Assembly (NCBI GenBank): GCA_010015745.1
Contig: ML978169.1
Coordinates: 1 to 64,000, forward strand
From: Setomelanomma holmii
Taxonomy: Eukaryota > Ascomycota > Dothideomycetes > Pleosporales > Phaeosphaeriaceae
Reading direction: 5' to 3'
Length of the DNA stretch: 64,000 bases
The notes beneath the pieces are model-generated. The model saw nothing but the letters and a program-made list of their open reading frames with translations. It was not told where the DNA came from and searched no databases. Position numbers and translations under genes: made by a program. Positions 42,799 through 55,506 of this stretch are shown one piece after another; the stretch's first letter is position 1, and each line of letters opens with the position of its first letter.

Positions 42799-44340
42799 CT
42801 AACAGATCGTGCCGAACTTGTAGTCAACCCGTCCATCCCTGATCGCTGGGAACACACCTGCGTCGATGAGACGGAATGCATCCTAAATTAAGTTAATAAT
42901 TGTCTCAGACGTGGTTTAGACAAAAAAATCACATACCCATTCAGCTGCATTCTCCGTCTTGAAGTTCCACCAAAACCACCCTTGGGTCTTTGTCTCATAC
43001 GCCGCGATCTGGGCCTCGATATAGCGCCTTGTGTCGTCCTTGTACGATTGCGACCACTGATTGATATCGTCCTGCCAGCCGCAATTGCCAATAAAGGAAC
43101 TGCCAGAATTCGCCAAGGTGCCATCGTAGCGCGCGCCACGGCTATAGCCATTGAGGTACTTGGCGCAGTCGGTCATTGCACCGGTCCACTCTCCCACGAA
43201 TGCTGCATGCCAGGTTAGCGTAAGTCAGCGAAAAGTATCTTGGATTACTTACTCCACTTATCAGCACCATTGTATGATTCCGAGTTGCTGCAAGCATATT
43301 GCTGATGCTGAAGAGGCGACATGCGAAGGAGATTGTTGTCAAAAACCTGGTACTCGTGGTGGTCAACGGCGACGTTTTGTGCATTGTTGTCTGAAGGAGT
43401 GAGAAAACCATTCCAGTTGTTTGGAGGCTTGAAGCCATCATGCAGAACGACGGGAGTATCGGAGACTTCGCGGACCTGACCGAATCCATCGCGATAGAAC
43501 TGCTTGGTGACGTCCCAGCTCAAGTTATCGAAGTACAGCGCTGGCTCATTGAGGAGCTGAATGCCAATGATGACGTCCTGATACTGTGTCTGGGCATACT
43601 TTTGTGAGACTGTCTTAAGAACTTGAAGTGTCCGTTGTACGTTGTCTCCGGTCTGCCATTGAGGGGAGTCCATCCGCTGCCCTGAATTGTCATAGCCGTT
43701 TTGGGATCCTGGAGCGCCATGGAGGTCAATGATGATGCGCAAATCGAGGCTTCTTGCCCAGTCGATAGCTGCATCAATATAGACGTTTGCACCTTGCACG
43801 TATGGCGAGTCGAATTTGTCGTATGCCCAGTATCCAACGGGAATGCGGACCACATTGAATCCCGCCTGCTTGATCTTGTTGAAATCCTCCCACCGCACCC
43901 AGGTATCCCAATGCTGTCGCAAGATACTGAGGGCTGCATCCTGACCGAGAGCTTGCCCAAGAGTGTACTCATCAACAATGTCTTTTTGTGGTCGGTTCTG
44001 ATTTGCAGCATCAAAGATCGAGGGTGTGATCCATCTGTTTCTGTAAGTTGATTGCGGTAACCATTCCTTGTGGAACTTACGGCTCTAGCACCAACCAACC
44101 TCCAATATTAACGCCTCTTATCTTGTCTGTTCCCCATCTGAAGTTTACGCTACGCTTCTCACTACATGCCGTTAGCTAAATGTGTTCATGCGCGCGACCT
44201 GATGGAAGTTGCGATTCGGCTGCATCTGAAGGTTGTCTACCCCAATCGGCAAAGCGCATTCTTTGCGATTGAACTTACGTAGGAGCTGCAAATGCGGCAG
44301 TGCATAGAGATAGCGCAGTAAGCGCTCGCGTGATTATCAT
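42799..44340 (-). CDS. exgA: GH5 exo-beta-1,3-glucanase (glucan 1,3-beta-glucosidase)
   Basis: Secreted enzyme releasing glucose from beta-1,3-glucan, for wall remodelling or feeding. Five exons: 44340-44279, 44161-44081, 44034-43253, 43202-42937 and 42882-42799, giving 424 residues. Exon 1 is almost exactly the signal peptide (MIITRALTALSLCTAAFAAP). Signatures are RGVNIGGWLVLEP then WITPSIFDA, the acid/base Glu in QLLNEPALYF (about residue 211) and the nucleophile Glu in TFVGEW (about 313). The C-terminal WFWWNFKTENAAEW, then DAFRLIDAG, is also typical. The length agrees with Aspergillus ExgA. For intron 2 I chose the second of two AG acceptors because only it restores LEPWITP. Confidence 0.93.
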
Positions 44341-46047
44341 GTTGTAGTATTATGCAGTATTGAGAAATTATTGTAAGAGTGTGGAATCGAGATATGTGGT
44401 AACACGGAGTCCAAATAGGGTTGAAAAAATGCCCTGAAATGAGCTGTGTCAACAACGCGTCAAGGTAGACAGAGGCTTAAAGTGGGAGACTTGGCGTGTG
44501 TTCCTTGCAGCTGCCGATCCAAGGTCGCCGCGTGTGTTGTGGTCCGAGTTGCACCGGGATACGTCAAGGTTGCAGGCACAATTGAGGCAGCCGTTGGTCA
44601 GCCTGATGTGGCAAGCGGAATGAATAAGACTCGGCTTCTGCTGGCAATGAACGAATGCTTACCCGGTCAACGATAGGTTGGGATCAGGAAATATAGGAAA
44701 AGAGAATGCGATTACCAGGGGCAAGCAGCAGAAGGGTGCGCATACATAGTTCTAGACTACATACGCCTATCATTATAAAAGTGATCGACTCAGCCTCTGT
44801 GTGGGTCCACGGATTAAGTGTCATGGTCGTGCCAGTCCGGACGTGTGAATTCATGCAATCGTGATTCGTTTTAAGGTTGGGCCGAACGGAGGATTCCAGT
44901 AGCCGCAAGGGGATCACGCTCGCCACGGATATAAACAACATGATCGTCTGGGGTCTGAAACACACGTTAATGATTTAGCCAGGGCTGACGTGTTCAGGCG
45001 AAAATGCGGAGCCATTCGACGATGAATTGAAAGAACCAGGCATGTGATTTTGCCGGTCCGACTTGGAAATAGGTCGCAGAAATCAAGGAACGCCGCCCAC
45101 GTAACAGGTACCTCATCTTCGACTCGACCTATCGCAGCGCACGACAGCCTTGCTCGATTGATTTGCGAGTGGGAAGTCATTCATCCGTCAGTGTAACCTC
45201 TTCTTGCTGGCACCACCGAAGTGTTGTTGAGTTTAGCGAACGAAGGAGCAGGTCGCCAATTTATTGAATTGCCCGAGGCTGTGCTGATGGCGTGCGATCC
45301 GTGGGCCAGCCTTCGACGGTGGTACGGTGGACTTATCGGTCGTTGAAGCAACTCCCATAATCCTGCGCAATGCAGGGGCAATGAGCTCGTCTCCAGATCT
45401 GCGAACGAGGGGCGGTCGCGATAAATTTAGGTGCGAGGCAACGCCACGCCCTAAGCCCGACCTAGCGCTATGAGACCCCACATGTGAGATAGGGGCGTTC
45501 AGCTTTAGAGACTATGTGGATTGGGCGCGACAAAAATATTCGTGAGTACCGTTGCAATTCGAGCTGTTCATCGGTGCGTTTGCGGAGAGGTAGAGACACC
45601 TGCGGTGCGAAAAAGGTGTGGCGTTGTGCGCCTCGCTTAGCACATCGTACCGTTTCGCAAAACGCATACTGTCATACAAAGATTGAAGCTTGCTCTCTTC
45701 ACATGCCGCTTCCTTGTCTGAAGAAAGATCATCGATAACGGCGGTTCGAGGTAGCTGAACTCTCACGAAGCCTGCAAGTTCGGAAATGGGCCTGAGCTTT
45801 CCAGTCCCACAGCACAGGAAATTCTTGAGATAGCTGGTCCAAATTTCGTCCAGAGTAAGGCCTGGGTATCTCCACGGCACTGAAGAGATGGAATGAGGTC
45901 TCGTCGTGTTGGGCGAGTGTTGTGCTGTAGATGTAGTGCTGCTCACCACATCCTTTCTTCCGACTTTCCACCAAGCCCCGCGAGAGGCTGACCTGGTTCT
46001 GTGCTTCGATATGCCGGTACTGACCGAGGGTTCGATGTATGCGGCGT
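44341..46047. other. Long intergenic stretch
   Basis: About 1.7 kb. The part near 44341 should hold the GH5 promoter. A 145-residue minus-strand frame at 45512-45949 has fair composition but no family resemblance and is not supported. Nothing else seen. Confidence 0.45.
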
Positions 46048-47619
46048 TTATTTCTTCTTAAAAATCCAACCACCAAGCCACAAGAAAGCAGGCACTGCGG
46101 CGACGCCCGAAATCAATCCCAGAACCCAGGCCATTGTAGTCCATCCTCGATCTTCGACGATAAAGCCGGCAAGAAGTGGGCCGATCATACATCCTCCTGC
46201 GAAGGCGACGTTGAAGAGTGCATATGCCTGCGCATATGCTCCGCCAGGACCAAATCCAGTATGTCCTCTGGCCAGCATGCTTTTCTCCTTGGCCTCTACC
46301 ACGCTGGATATTTCTGCCATGATGGGTGGGAATGTAAGGGCTAGAAACAACCCGGTGACAGCCAGTAGCGCGCAAAGCAGAACTTTGTCTTTTATGCTAT
46401 TCTCGTCAACGAAGCGAAGACATACAAGCGGCGGGGTTGCGCAAAGAAAGCCGACGGTCACAAAGTAACGGCCCCCAAATTTGTCGCTAAGCCAGCCAAA
46501 CATGGGCGCGAGAAAGCCTGGTATCACAAGTGGAAGGAAAAGTAGGCCGGCGCCTGTCGATGTCCAGCCGAACACATTGGCTGCATGAATAGTCAAGACC
46601 GAGTCGAAAGATGTGAGTAAGGCGGCCTGTAGTAGAGAGCATATTAGAGCAGCCCAAAGTCGACGGGAGTACAAGAGCGACAACACCGGAGGCAGTCGGT
46701 CTCGTCGGCGTTGGCGATATTCTGTAGGGTCTATCGTCGTATGGTTTGCCGCAGCTCCCAAAGCCTTCTCTTCATCGGAACCGTTGCTTGTAGGAGTAGG
46801 CGCAATCGTGCCGTCGTTCGTGACCGCAGCCGCTGGCTCGATTATGACCGGATCCCATCTCTTCGCGACTTTCTTCTCCACCAGGAGAAGTCGAAGCGCG
46901 ATGTCAATTCCGATAAGAGCATACGCCATAGCAAAAACAGCATTGTAGCTTGCGTGTTCAAACACCACACCACCAAGCAGAGGTGCTACGAGGATGCCAA
47001 GCGACATTCCGAGGCTGATCCAGCCGGTTGCTTGAGAAAGCTGGTCCTGGGGCACGGTATCGGCCAAAAGAGCGAGTCCTACCACCCAACTATCCGCGAT
47101 GAGCGGCACGCCACCAATATGGAGTTCTTTGAGTACCTACACAACGGCAGCAGACGCTCCTTGTAGTACTCTACCAACAATCAGAGTTCTAACTGAGTTG
47201 CCGACATTCAATAGGACTGTAGAGCCTAAGAGAGCAGCCAGACCCAGTAATAGAGGCGATCGTCGCGATGCTCCACGATCAGCTAGCCAACCGCAGACAG
47301 GCGAGAAAGCAAGCAACGAAGCGCCATAGATGGCGATCAGCACGGACACCCAGTACTGCACGCGATCCCGCTCCACGTGGCTGCGCGTCGTGAGGGCAAA
47401 TGGTATCACGGGCACTATTACGCCGTAAAGAAACATATCCTACTATAATCAGCCAAGAGTCCTTTGCGTTTGAGGCTGGACAGGACGGAAAGTACTAACT
47501 GTAAACACTGCGAGGGCCACGGTTCCAATGATGAAGCCATCAGAACTTCTCAACTTCAGCATATACGGCGGCTTGCTGCCGTGTCGCGTCAATGACGACA
47601 GCAATCGTGGTCGCGCCAT
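46048..47619 (-). CDS. Major facilitator transporter, DHA1/VMAT-like (transporter 3)
   Basis: Proton-antiport drug or amine exporter type, with twelve helices. Three exons: 47619-47500, 47439-47141 and 47089-46048, give 486 residues. Introns are 60 and 51 bases. The first join gives ALAVFT to DMFLYGVIVPVIPF. The second restores GASAAVVWVVGLALLAD, removing an apparent stop at the donor. Motif A is seen as GWLADRGASRRSPLLLG between helices 2 and 3. Helix 5 carries GWISLGMSLGILVAPLLGG, the antiporter motif C. The central loop is acidic (SNGSDEEKALG) and the end is very short (WIFKKK). Intact, unlike transporter 2. Confidence 0.87.
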
Positions 47620-48391
47620 GATCGTCTTGCAACCTACAAACGTATGTTCATGGTCTTGACGATATATCGGGGGCGACCTTCGTTGTTGTGCTGTAATAGC
47701 TGGGGCGGCATTGTACGAAAGATCCATTACGTGAAGAAAGCCAAGCGAAGCCCGGATTCGCACTTCGAGTGGAGTTCGCGGGCGCGCGGGAACCGAGGCT
47801 AGCTGAGACGCCACTGCCGCGTGGAAATAAGTCTGCTGTCATGAACATCTTCGTATGCGGAAGCACCAAATTCCCAAGTGTTTGGTCCTGACGTGAAAGG
47901 GTGTTTGAAGATGTCCTGCAAAGACTCGCGATGCCGTGGTGTAACGGTCCCGGCTGTGTGGGTAAGTACCGACTTCACACCGAGATACGCCCGAGGTTCT
48001 TTTGCCATTAATTTCGACCATGGCTTAACCAATCGCGCCTATGCATCTCCGGAAAGATCTCAAAAGACACCAACAGGGCTCAGAAGAACCTTCGCATAGC
48101 ATTACCACGTATTGAAGGCTGGTTTTGATGCCTGGACATGCATTGAAGCCTCTCGGAGTCTCGCTAGCCCCTCGCATCACGCACTTTTCACGAGGCAATT
48201 ACCCGAAGCCGCTACGTCCCAGGGAACGCGAGCAGTGCGATGACTGCATCTTTAAGACGTGACTATATCTCTGAGGATGATCTTATTGATGATGTGGATA
48301 TCTGCAGTGAAAGCCTACACTGGCTCGAACGGTTCAGCTACGCATCGAGTGAGATGCTTCTTCCGTTGGCGATGACAGCTCAACAATCTCA
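47620..48391. other. Intergenic stretch, no gene recognised
   Basis: 772 bases between transporter 3 (start side) and the GH45 gene (end side). A tRNA-like run near 47935 was examined and rejected. Confidence 0.45.
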
Positions 48392-49137
48392 TCAAGTTGG
48401 TGTCTCTCCGTTGCGAATGCAATGAGACTGATCCGTCAATGCCTTGGGGCAAGTCACCTGCTTGAAGGTCACATCAGGGTTGTCCGCGCCCTTGAACCAA
48501 TCGAACCTCCAATAACAGCCAGCCTTCAGCTTCTCAGGGAAGCTGTCACAGTCTGATCTTGACGAGATACCACCGTATTGTTGGCCCCAACCCTGTGGCG
48601 GAGCGCCCCACTGGTTTGTGCACGCGTTGAACAAGCCAACGCCTCCGCCGGGTATGGCAAGATCGAAGTGGTTTTGGCCCAGGTCTCCTCCAGTATTGGT
48701 TGCTTGGACGATCATTTTCTGGCCGCTGACAGCGCCAGACGTGAAGGTCAATCTAATCATGGGTCATCTATGTTCAGTCATGAAAGTAGAGGGACGCACT
48801 CATAGCAGGCACAGCACCAGCTGCTTTCGGTTCCACCAGCCAGCTTGACAGCAGCAAAGCCATATGCCAGACTGTCGTTGACGGCCCAAGGACTCTGGCT
48901 TGTACACATGTACGCTGTTCCACCACTCTCGCATGCGTTCTTTGCAGCCATGTCGGACAATGGATTATCTGATTTGTCACAGGATTGAATTGGCTGATTG
49001 ACAGAGGCCTTTCCTGACCATCCACATGAGCCCTTGCAGCAGTCCCAGTATCTGGTTGTCTTTCCGGTACTCTGAGCGTCGACGGTTGCGAGGCCAGTCG
49101 TCAACGCGAGCAGGGCGAGCTGCTTGAGTGCAACCAT
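48392..49137 (-). CDS. GH45 endoglucanase
   Basis: Secreted cellulase cutting internal beta-1,4 bonds, also classed as endoglucanase V. Exons 49137-48800 and 48752-48392 flank a 47-base intron and give 232 residues. The signal peptide is MVALKQLALLALTTGLATVDA. The active-site signature is TTRYWDCCKGSCGW with catalytic Asp near residue 32. The second catalytic Asp lies in NHFDLAIPGGGVGLFNAC near 142. Many Cys fit the family's disulfide-rich barrel. No carbohydrate-binding module or linker is attached, so it is a single-domain form. With the GH5 gene it gives this region two polysaccharide hydrolases. Confidence 0.93.
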
Positions 49138-50229
49138 GATGTTCGGATAGCCGGTGACTTCGAGGGAAAAGACTTCGGATGGGGATGAGCAAGCGCGTTG
49201 ATACCGCAAACAACGAGAGCCAAGCTCTAGCATATATGGGGATGTCCTGGTGGAGATCGTCCCCAAGCCACTCCACATCTTCAATCTCTTTGATTGCAGA
49301 CCATCCCAGCACATGCGCAAGTTTGTTTCGCTGTGCCGTGGCTATACTTCAAGCTATACACCAACCCGGTTCCCGGCTCCTTACTAGACCCTTAGAAAGG
49401 ACTCTCATCTACCTCAACCGGTGGCACAAGTCCTGTAACCGAGATGGCCGTTGGTCACACGAAGGCTTGATACGCGTCAAGACGTCTCCCAAACAAGTCA
49501 ATTATCCTGTAGTTCTATAGAATGTGGGTCAGCCGATCAAGCGAGCAAATTTTCGGCGATGAACCGAGTGAAGAACAATTTGTTGTTCATTTGGTGGCGG
49601 CACAACGGCTACCATGCCATGAAAGGTGCCGGGGTGCCTGACGTTAGTAGCGGCGATTATACTCGGCATTCACCTGCTATGATGCGGGGTGCATATACGA
49701 TGCCATCTATCTTCCGAAAGCTTGATTTGCGTGGTCGAATTTGCGGCGCGCGATGGTAGTACAAAGACCTTGATGGATGCGAAATGCGGACATTCGAGAT
49801 TGATGTTGGTTGGGGTCGTAGAGGATGAGCAAGCAAGGATCTGGAAAAGACTCAGCCCGCAGACCCAACTACCCTGCTCTTTCCTTACGAGTGACCCACA
49901 ACGACATCATCACAACCTTCACCGCTCCACTGTTCGAAACATCTGTTAGAGCGATCTCTGCGGCTTCTATCCGTAGTGGCGCCATGAGACACTGGCGTCC
50001 CTTGCCACCGGAAAGATCTAGGAGCGCGGCGGATTCTAGGCAGTCAATATCGTAATCGCCAATCTCCCAGCTGCATGTCGTATATTCAGGCACGTTGAAA
50101 TGGACACACATTGGCTGGCTACAACACAACCGTGTTTGCATACTGGCTTTCTCACAATTGACTCATTTTGAATCTAGCGCTGCGGTCATCTCCTATCTTT
50201 GCCGGCTGTTCAGCACCTCCAAGCCCACT
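49138..50229. other. Intergenic, GH45 promoter to transporter 4 3' end
   Basis: About 1.1 kb without a supported gene. A 90-residue minus-strand frame at 49869-50141 reads smoothly but stands alone. Confidence 0.45.
49231..49238 (-). promoter_or_regulatory. Possible TATA box of the GH45 gene
   Basis: CATATATG about 95 bases upstream of the start codon, on the coding strand CCCATATATG. The position suits a fungal TATA element. No experimental support. Confidence 0.3.
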
Positions 50230-51940
50230 TCAGTCCCGTGCCTCCGCCTTTCGTCGCTCCTTTCTTGCGATCAGAAGCCAGGTGATCAGTATTGACGTAA
50301 TGCCGACGACCAGAATGGAGAGGTTGACTGCGTATGACACACGATACCTGGGTCCAAAGACGGTGCTGAAGATATGGGGTCCAGCAATTCCGCTGTTGGT
50401 CCATCAGTATCCAAATATCCATGTCAGTAAATCAGTACTTACCCAAACTGTGCGCAGGCGTTCGTCACCCCGATTCCGATCCCAGATGCTACCGTGCCTT
50501 CAAGTGCTCGAATACGCTCAGGCCAAATGACAGGGTACGCGCATCCGGCACACGCCACAGCGACTATCAGAGCCAGGTACCTAACTACGGGGTTTTGGAC
50601 CGTAAGTAGGATGATGTAACATATGATGATGATTGTCTCAACTGGAAAGACAGCATTAGCATCTAACCGGTAGACAGAGGATCGGGAGAAAACGCACTCC
50701 CCACTGCGGTGACCCAAGGCCTGATCCACTTCCTCTGAAGCATGAATCCCAAAGCGTTGAGAAGCAAGAATGCAGAAACATACGGCGGCTGCGAGACTTT
50801 AGTGAGCTGCTTGGCTTCAATTGACGTACTATGCTGGCACTCACTATGTTCATCAATTGCGAATACGCAGTCGTTGTGAAGCCCAGTCTGAAAGATGGCG
50901 TGTAGGGTCAGTTTTTGTCTCTTAGAATGCTTCGCACTTTAGCTTCTGCTTACTGGTATATGACAGTCGGCAAAGCAAAGCCAATGCCGAAACCACCGAT
51001 TCCATGGCAAATCCAGTAGAGACTGAATGTGTACAGGGTTGCATCTTTCGCCATGACCTTTAAGCTCGGCCAGTCCCAATGCTTGCTGCCTTTCGGCACA
51101 TTTCTCGCCAGCCTCTTCGTCATATATGCGCGTTCCTCTTCGGTTAGCATTTTCGCGGATTCAGGATAGTCGGGTAACCAAAACGCCACGACCGCAAGCA
51201 CAATTGCCGGTAATCCTTCTAGAAGGAACAGCCACCTCCAACCAGAAAGACCTCCTAGCTGATCCTGTTGGTTGGTCAGCATCGACGACGTTGGCAGCCG
51301 AGAACAGGCTTACCATATGCGAGATTGCGTACGCCAGCAGACCAGAGAGAGCACTAGAGACTTGTCCAACGGAGTAGAAGAACGCTATTCTTTGCGGCAT
51401 CTCCGCTGGCTTATACCAAAACGCATAGTGGTACAATACGGAAGGAAAGAAGCCCGCCTCCGCCATCCCAATCGCGAAGCGCACACACATCATACCCTCA
51501 AAGTTCATCGCTGCGGCAGAGCAGCACGCACTTACTCCCCACGCCATGATTAGGATGAACATCCATCTGCTCGGCTTGAACAGCTTCAGCAAGATCGTGT
51601 TCGTGGGCTCGAAGATCAAGTACGAGTACGAGAAGATGGACAACGTCCATGCCCATTGCGCCGGCGTGAAACCGAGCTGCTTCTTGATACCAGTCCCCGC
51701 TTCGAGGTTGATGATGGCGGCATTGGAGTAGTTGGCCGAGTCAATGACGCGGAAAACGTAGACGAGGGAGTAAAAGCCCACCAGCCAAAAATCTATTTTG
51801 CGGAGAAGGCGCTTTTCGATAACGGGATCAAGTTCGTGTGAAGCTGAGGACTCGGTGTCGATGGTGGACTTCTCAAAAGATGCTTGCGTTTCATTAGCCA
51901 CGTAGGACAACTTGTCGACAGGGTCGTTGGTGGTGGCCAT
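50230..51940 (-). CDS. Major facilitator transporter, anion:cation symporter type (transporter 4)
   Basis: Tna1/Dal5-type carrier for small organic acids or vitamins. Six exons: 51940-51314, 51264-50954, 50887-50845, 50788-50698, 50641-50443 and 50392-50230 give 477 residues, all joins in phase. Features are EKRLLRKIDFWLVGFYSLVY before helix 1, DSANYSNAAIINLEAGTGIK in the first loop, RFAIGMAEAGFFPSVLYH in helix 4 and YPESAKMLTEEERAYMTKRL before the central loop. Exon 3 is only 43 bases (LGFTTTAYSQLMNI). The tail is short and basic (RKERRKAEARD). Divergent from the oxygenase gene at 52609, 668 bases away, so joint control is possible. Confidence 0.88.
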
Positions 51941-52608
51941 GTTGACGACAACTTCTGCTCTCGAAAGGGGAAAATAATAGAGACGTAATGATAGGAGGGT
52001 CTTTCGGACTATCACACCGAGAAGGAAGACCGCTGCGAGGTGGGTTCGTAGGATTGTATACTGATGCTGCAGATCTCAAGCTTCGACCATTTCGAGCTCA
52101 CACAACCTACCAACCACGGAATTCGGCAAGCCTCTTCCTCTTATCAATCACGGCATGAATTCGATAATGACGAGAATTGGAGTTCAATAGTCTGGAAGCT
52201 GCGTTTTGATGCGTAGCATATATCTTTCCCACGCCTATCTCCGCTATCGCAACAACCATCGCGTGGTGCTTGCAGTAATGCACGCGCGGCGCAAGGATAC
52301 AAGCACGTCAATGCGGAGCTTGATGTTGACATTGTCGACGCCATACAAAGCTTATTGTAGGATGGTTGCATGTGATGGTGTTGGGAATGAGCACGTGTTC
52401 GTAGATACGAAGCACGCAATTCCAGGCCCGCGATTTCGTGAGAGTACAGGTCCAATCACACGAACAAGCCCGCATATGCAACAACGTCGTTCGGAGATAA
52501 TGAAAGGGTATCGTTTCCGAGGACCGGGTTATAATGATACTTGAAGGACATGTCGTTTGTGCTTGAGCCGTCCATTTCGTTGTCTCTATCCTAAGTCATC
52601 ACCGTATC
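51941..52608. promoter_or_regulatory. Divergent upstream region of transporter 4 and the oxygenase
   Basis: 668 bases with no supported gene. Both flanking genes read away from it. Confidence 0.45.
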
Positions 52609-53831
52609 ATGGCTCTAGGCATCGTTGACACACCTTCGCAAACCACCGAGAAGCTTCTCATCAAGCCGTGGAGTCGTCCACAACAGACCCAAGAAGATCT
52701 TCAATGGGCGCCATTGACGACCATTGACCTGTCACGCTTTGATGAGCCACGGGGGAAGCAAGAGCTTGCCGCGCAACTCTACGATGCTATCACAAGAGTC
52801 GGCTTCTGGGTCGTGACGAACACTGGTATCGATGATGAACGTGCGCTGCGTCAATTCAGCATTGGTAATACATTCTTTAAAGAAAGCCTCGATGAGAAGA
52901 GAAGGTTTCCATGTAAATTTGCTGAGGGCGAGTACTTCGGCTATCGTGAGAACTCGCGATGGATTGGGGACACTGGCGTGAAGGAGAACATAGAAATGGT
53001 CAGTCCTGTCCGTATTCAGCATTGACAAACACTTACTTTGCTGTATAGCTCAACATTCACAAAGACATCCCGGCGTGGTCTGACGTAGGCAAGCACCGCA
53101 TCATTGAAGACAATTGGGATGAGATTCGCGCATTCCATCGCGATGTGTGGGAAGTCGCACGAAAACTGTTCGTGTTGATCTCAATCGTGCTTGAGCTTCC
53201 GGAGAACTATCTGGCGGATGCCCATATATATGATGAAGTATCGGACGACCACCTGAGGTACATGATCTATAATGTCCGCAGTCAAGAAGAGTGGGACAAG
53301 GCCCAAGCGTACTCAAAGGGCGGGCATACTGACTTTGGGAGCTTGACGCTGCTCTTCAGTCAGCATATAGCTGGTTTGCAGATTCGCACTCCTGAGGGAG
53401 AATGGAAGTACGTGAAGCCTGTAGAGGGAGGAATTACGTGTAACGCGGCCGATACTCTGACGTTCCTGACAAATGGTGAATCGCTCCGTAATACTCTGAT
53501 CGCAAACACTTACAATCATCTAGGCTTCATCAAGTCTACCATCCACAGAGTAGTCACTCCACCGAAAGATCAAATCAACATACCGCGGCTTGGCTTGTTG
53601 TATTTCAGTCGACCAGGTGATCATACACCAATGCGCACAGTTCCATCTCCCCTGCTAGATCGATTAGGCTTGGTTCCAGAGGAACACAAAGACGTCAACA
53701 AGCCGGTACCTTCAGGTACCGAGTACGTCAGAGCGAGAGTGAAGGATGTACATCACAAGACAGTGCTTGACAAGCGCGAGGGCACGCAGTTCCAGTATAA
53801 GGGCCTAGTAGTGCAGAACTACTTCGAGTAA
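52609..53831 (+). CDS. 2-oxoglutarate/Fe(II)-dependent oxygenase (isopenicillin-N-synthase-like)
   Basis: Non-haem iron oxygenase with a DIOX-type N-terminus. Exons 52609-52998, 53049-53475 and 53524-53831 give 374 residues. The N-terminal domain includes LTTIDLSRFD and TRVGFWVVTNTGI. Iron ligands are His and Asp of GGHTDFGSLTLLF (about 223 and 225) and His of KSTIHRVV (about 280). RLGLLYFSRP should carry the 2-oxoglutarate-binding Arg. Intron 2 is 48 bases with no stop, so it reads through in frame. Removing it restores TFLTNGFIKSTIHRV. The substrate is unknown. The divergent partner is transporter 4. Confidence 0.88.
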
Positions 53832-55506
53832 ATGAACATTGTTCTTGCCTCTCCTCCCTCCTCCAAATTATGCACATATACGTGCAATTGTATTCACACT
53901 TCACTACTATGTATGTCTCACGCCAGGTGCCTGCAACAATGAAAATGAGAAGTCAGTGCCTATCTTGCAATCGGCTTTGTATGGAACACTTGCCTTGTTC
54001 ACTTCGGTCCACTATCAGCAATGCACTCTTCTTCGCACCTTTGCCGAGAGTGTCATACTTGTAAGGGAGTGATGTTGGTCAGTGCTTGCCGGCGCTGTTC
54101 GGCTTCACGTTGCCGATGCTTGAATTCCCAGTGCTGCACTATGATGTTTGCCATGAATAACCTTACGCCAACGCGAAAGACATATGCTATAAGGTAGGCG
54201 TGCTTCTGCGATGCCGTGGTGGGGTTGTGGGAGTCCATGATGCACTTTCCAAGGTGATGCGCTCTAGAGCAGGCTGATAAGAGAGAAATAAGGGAATTGT
54301 AGTTTTGAGGGTTGGGCATGTTGGGTGTGTCGTTGGATCTTGCAGTATTGAATATTGGTACCTCTTCTTTGTCCTCACTGAGGCTCCGAAATGTACCACA
54401 CTTGGATGTCCTGCATGACCATGCTTCTTCGACTTTCAATACCTGCGATTCTTGCAATCAGCTCTGCGACTTCAATCTCGAACATCAGATTTGTTGGAGC
54501 TACATCACGTGAAGTTTAGTCCAGTCACGAACCGCAAACAAATGATACAAACTCAATCGGCGCACGCTGAAGTTTGAATATCTTCTGAACCAGCGGGCGA
54601 TGCAGATAAAGTGCTTCTTTGAAGCCTGGGACGCATCGCAAGGCATAAATGTTATTGAAACAGTCGTGTGGTGTCGTACAGGCTTCAAATGTCCCCAGTA
54701 AGGTGAGCACACGGCGAGGCGGTCAACCTTCAGAATTAGCCTGCTGACTTCGAGCCTGCCATGGGAACAGCTCCTTCGGGGACGTTGAAATTGCAAAACG
54801 TTGATCGTTGAAGTCGCGAAATGGATTCGCTGTGTGCAGGGTATACAAAAGAAGAATTGTCGCTTCGTGTGGGGAATCTCACGTGCCGATCACTGCCTCG
54901 TTCGCTCACCTGAAACACGGCATTACATCACCGCCAAGCTCGGCATCGTATCCAAGCCACCCCGTTACAGTACCGAAGCCACGGATCCTCAATCCGCCGC
55001 CCAGCCAAAACACCTACAGCTTCCACCACCGCGATATCGTTGGCAATTTGCGCTTGGGTTTGCCTGCGATGGTGGTACCGCATGATGCCAGAGAAGCTTG
55101 TCCTGTTGGTCCGCGTAAAGTGCGGCTCTTCACATGCTCTGACAGACTGGCACGGACACATGGCCTAACGAGCCTTCAGTGAGGCATTGATCGGCCGCGT
55201 CGTGTCGGGTACGGCGCACAAGTCTGACAAAGATGAAGATCGCCGGGCGTACTTCGTTCTTTACGACCGACCTCCCTTTCCAATGCTCGTGCTCTTAACT
55301 ACCTTCAGCCCACATCCCGCTGCAGCGAAACAAACACCACTCGTCGCCTTCCGATGGCTTGGGATCCCCTCACCTCCACTCATTGACAGAACCTTGTTCA
55401 GCTGGCAGATATACACGCCGCTGCCGTCAGCCGTCACTCCTTCCACAATCCTTCCTTACTATTCATGAGCAACGCCTGGTGCTGAGCCTACCACTAATTT
55501 TCAATC
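53832..55506. other. Long intergenic stretch
   Basis: About 1.7 kb with no supported gene. All frames are short and lack family resemblance. The right part is the upstream region of the glycosyltransferase gene. Confidence 0.45.

Noticed and set aside
45512..45949. 145-codon minus-strand frame
   Set aside because: Fair composition but isolated, without homology or splice context.
47925..47965. tRNA-like run (CCGTGGTGTAACGGT)
   Set aside because: Resembles a D-arm only. No T-arm, anticodon stem or acceptor pairing could be found.
49869..50141. 90-codon minus-strand frame with smooth composition
   Set aside because: No partner exon, no recognised motif, and it lies in an otherwise empty stretch.
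36356..53831. Classical secondary-metabolite gene cluster
   Set aside because: No polyketide synthase, peptide synthetase, terpene cyclase or cluster-type zinc-cluster regulator is visible.
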